Below, in pieces: positions 6,823 to 8,409 of a stretch of 8,409 nt of DNA. The stretch's first letter is position 1; the number at the start of each line of letters is the position of its first letter. The translations under genes were made by a program, and so were the position numbers. The notes beneath the pieces are model-generated. The model was not told where the DNA came from. It searched no databases and was given only the letters and a program-made list of their open reading frames with translations. The DNA lies in NCBI GenBank assembly GCA_027083715.1, contig JALWNR010000008.1:1-8409 (forward strand). Direction: 5' to 3'. Source of the DNA: Bacteroidales bacterium. GTDB taxonomy: Bacteria > Bacteroidota > Bacteroidia > Bacteroidales > NBLH01.

Positions 6823-8235
6823 ATGTCCGACAGAAAACAAGACTTTTTAAATCATTTTGAAAAACTGGCACCTTTTTATACTTCGTATAAAAAACGCTTT
6901 GCCTATTACTGGAAAGATATTGCCAATTACATCAATTATTTCATGACCGAAGAACAGTCGGTTTTAGATGTAGGGTGTGGTGCCGGCGACACTCTTGCAC
7001 AATTAAAAGGCAGCCGAAAAGTTGGTATCGATATTAGTCCTGCAATGATAAAAATTGCGCAAAACAAATACCCTGATATTGAATTTTTGGAAATGGACGC
7101 GGAAAATATTCTGCTTGAAGAAAAATTTGACGTAATTGTTCTTTCAAATGTGATAGGCTACTTTGATAATATTCAAGATATTTTTACCGCATTAAAAAAA
7201 GTTTGCAAAGCAGACACACGAATTATCATCAGCTATTACAACCAGCTTTGGGAACCTTTTTTGCGTTTTGGCGAAACCATTGGCATTAAAAAGAAAAGTC
7301 CGCGACAAAATTGGCTTTCTATTCGTGATGTACGAAACTTGCTCTATCTCAGCGGTTATGACACTTATCGTGTAGCACGCAGGATTCTTTTTCCGGTAAA
7401 TATTCCCTTAATCAGTTTTATCATTAATAAAATAATCGGGCGTTTGCCGCTTTTTAATTCATTAAGCCTTAATTATTTTGTTTTTGCACGTCCGCTTACC
7501 GTTAAAGAGGAAGAATACAGCACCAGTGTAGTAATTCCCGCACGCAACGAAAGCGGGAATATTGAAAATGCCATTTTACGAATTCCTGATTTTGGTAAAC
7601 ATCTGGAAATTATTTTTATCGAAGGAAACTCAACCGATGACACATGGGAAACCATTCAAAAAATACAGGAAAAGTATAAAGACCGCTACGATATTAAAAT
7701 TGCGCAACAAGACGGAAAAGGCAAAGGCGATGCCGTACGAAAAGGCTACGCTATGGCAAGCGGCGATATTTTAATGATTTTGGATGCCGATTTGACCGTT
7801 CCGCCCGAAGATTTACCCAAATTTTATCATGCTCTGGCAAGCCGTAAAGGTGATTTCATTAATGGTTCACGATTGGTTTATCCTATGGATAAAAAAGCTA
7901 TGCGCCCGTTAAATATTTTGGGAAACAAGTTTTTCAGTATGGCATTTTCGTGGATCCTGGAGCAGCCGATAAAAGATACACTTTGCGGAACAAAAGTGAT
8001 GTTTCGTAAAGATTATGAGCGGCTTGCACGCAACCGCAAATTCTTTGGCGAGTTTGACCCTTTTGGTGATTTTGACTTAATCTTTGGTGCCTACAAACTC
8101 AATCTGAAAATTGTTGATTTGCCCATACGCTACCGCGAACGCACCTACGGTGATACAAATATTTCACGTTTCAGGCACGGTTTTATCCTTTTGCGAATGG
8201 TATTTTTTGCCATCGGAAAAATCAAGTTTTGGTAA
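6823..8235 (+). CDS. Bifunctional class I SAM-dependent methyltransferase / family 2 glycosyltransferase
   Basis: This 470-residue protein joins two enzymes. Residues of about 1-225 form a class I methyltransferase: the SAM-binding motif I VLDVGCGAGDT is at 47-57, an acidic residue follows strand 2 at D70 (VGID), and VIVLSNVIGYF at 104-114 fits motif IV. Residues of about 233-470 form a GT-A glycosyltransferase of family 2, similar to dolichol-phosphate mannose synthase and polyprenyl-phosphate glycosyltransferases: VVIPARNESGNI at 236-247, EGNSTDDTW at 267-275, GKGKGDAVRKGY at 298-309, the metal-binding DAD at 321-323, and DTLCGTKVMF at 385-394. No clear transmembrane helix is present; the hydrophobic segment near 453-464 could touch the membrane. 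A role in modifying a lipid-linked sugar or cell-surface glycan is an inference; acceptor and donor are unknown. The reading frame is continuous, so the fusion is not a frameshift effect. Confidence 0.9.
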   Translation: MSDRKQDFLNHFEKLAPFYTSYKKRFAYYWKDIANYINYFMTEEQSVLDVGCGAGDTLAQLKGSRKVGIDISPAMIKIAQNKYPDIEFLEMDAENILLEEKFDVIVLSNVIGYFDNIQDIFTALKKVCKADTRIIISYYNQLWEPFLRFGETIGIKKKSPRQNWLSIRDVRNLLYLSGYDTYRVARRILFPVNIPLISFIINKIIGRLPLFNSLSLNYFVFARPLTVKEEEYSTSVVIPARNESGNIENAILRIPDFGKHLEIIFIEGNSTDDTWETIQKIQEKYKDRYDIKIAQQDGKGKGDAVRKGYAMASGDILMILDADLTVPPEDLPKFYHALASRKGDFINGSRLVYPMDKKAMRPLNILGNKFFSMAFSWILEQPIKDTLCGTKVMFRKDYERLARNRKFFGEFDPFGDFDLIFGAYKLNLKIVDLPIRYRERTYGDTNISRFRHGFILLRMVFFAIGKIKFW

Positions 8236-8315
8236 AATGCCGGAAACTAAATATTAAAGGTAAGCTCAGTTATTGAGCAATTTAACAATAAAAATTACGT
8301 TTTTTTACAAATAAT
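8236..8315. other. Intergenic gap without a recognised element
   Basis: This 80-nt AT-rich stretch contains a 5-bp stem candidate (GCTCA at 8264-8268 with TGAGC at 8274-8278) and a T-run at 8300-8306 that is 21 nt away from it. The distance makes an intrinsic terminator unlikely. Nothing else was recognised. Confidence 0.5.
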
Positions 8316-8409
8316 ATGCAAATGAAGAAATTTTTAAAAAATACTTTTTATTTAATATCCGGTCTTTTTATTACTCTGATGATTTTTAATCTTTTTCTTT
8401 ATTTTTTTA
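8316..8409 (+). CDS. Start of a probable membrane or secreted protein, cut by the window edge
   Basis: An open frame begins at ATG 8316 (or at the in-frame ATG 8322) and runs 31 codons to the window end without a stop. The visible peptide starts MQMKKFLKNTFYL and continues with a strongly hydrophobic stretch (ISGLFITLMIFNLFLYFF). A basic N-terminus followed by a hydrophobic core fits a signal peptide or a first transmembrane helix. The family cannot be told from this fragment. Its same-strand position 80 bp after the methyltransferase-glycosyltransferase gene hints at a shared unit but does not prove it. A chance open frame is possible in such AT-rich sequence. Confidence 0.55.
   Translation, partial: MQMKKFLKNTFYLISGLFITLMIFNLFLYFF

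Noticed and set aside
6823..8235. A frameshift or assembly join creating an artificial methyltransferase-glycosyltransferase fusion
   Set aside because: The frame is open without interruption, both halves are complete, and the linker has normal composition; this two-domain architecture is also known from other bacteria.
8264..8278. Possible terminator hairpin after the fusion gene (GCTCA/TGAGC)
   Set aside because: The stem is only 5 bp and the nearest T-run begins 21 nt further on, too far for an intrinsic terminator.
8296..8303. TACGTTTT as a -7 promoter element for the partial gene at the right edge
   Set aside because: It matches TAnnTTTG at all but the last base, but lies only 12 bp before the ATG, has no -33 element, and sits in a poly-T run where such matches arise by chance.

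Overview
The window reads as a piece of a Bacteroidota (Bacteroidetes) chromosome. It is AT-rich. No gene has a Shine-Dalgarno sequence just before its start; several have A-rich leaders instead. Seven of the eight complete genes end in TAA. The promoter-like element at the left edge matches the Bacteroidota -7 consensus. All eight complete genes and one partial gene lie on the + strand. No RNA genes, insertion sequences, CRISPR arrays or phage genes were seen.

Region 1 (about 38-5209) is a compact respiratory operon for a caa3-type cytochrome c oxidase and its assembly. It holds, in order, a SCO copper chaperone, subunit I, subunit III, the small subunit IV, subunit II with a fused C-terminal cytochrome c domain, and a heme O synthase of the CtaB/CyoE family. 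Gaps are 2-22 bp and the last pair overlaps by 8 bp, so the genes are probably co-transcribed. The genes complement each other. SCO helps load copper into the CuA site of subunit II. CtaB makes heme O, the precursor of heme A. The fused cytochrome c domain passes electrons to CuA, then to heme a and the heme a3-CuB site of subunit I. No heme A synthase (ctaA) or bc1/alternative complex III gene is in the window. Subunit I carries Y-S-H-P instead of the usual G-H-P-E, which marks it as a type A2 heme-copper oxidase.

Region 2 (5210-5337) is an intergenic gap with a long imperfect inverted repeat. As + strand RNA it could fold into a 30-bp stem in which every non-Watson-Crick pair is a G-U wobble. 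Region 3 (5338-6726) is a stand-alone dihydrolipoamide dehydrogenase with an intact redox disulfide and His-Glu pair. Region 4 (6727-6822) is a second gap with a perfect 16-bp inverted repeat running into three tandem CTAAT-containing heptamers.

Region 5 (6823-8235) encodes a single-chain fusion of a class I SAM-dependent methyltransferase and a family 2 glycosyltransferase of the dolichol-phosphate-mannose-synthase-like type. Its substrates cannot be told from sequence. A short gap (8236-8315) leads to the start of a probable membrane or secreted protein cut off by the window edge.

Most of the window is well-understood aerobic metabolism. I found no convincing evidence for a wholly new system. 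The observations most worth a second look are the A2-type proton-channel signature, the altered Asp motif in CtaB, the two intergenic hairpins and the methyltransferase-glycosyltransferase fusion.
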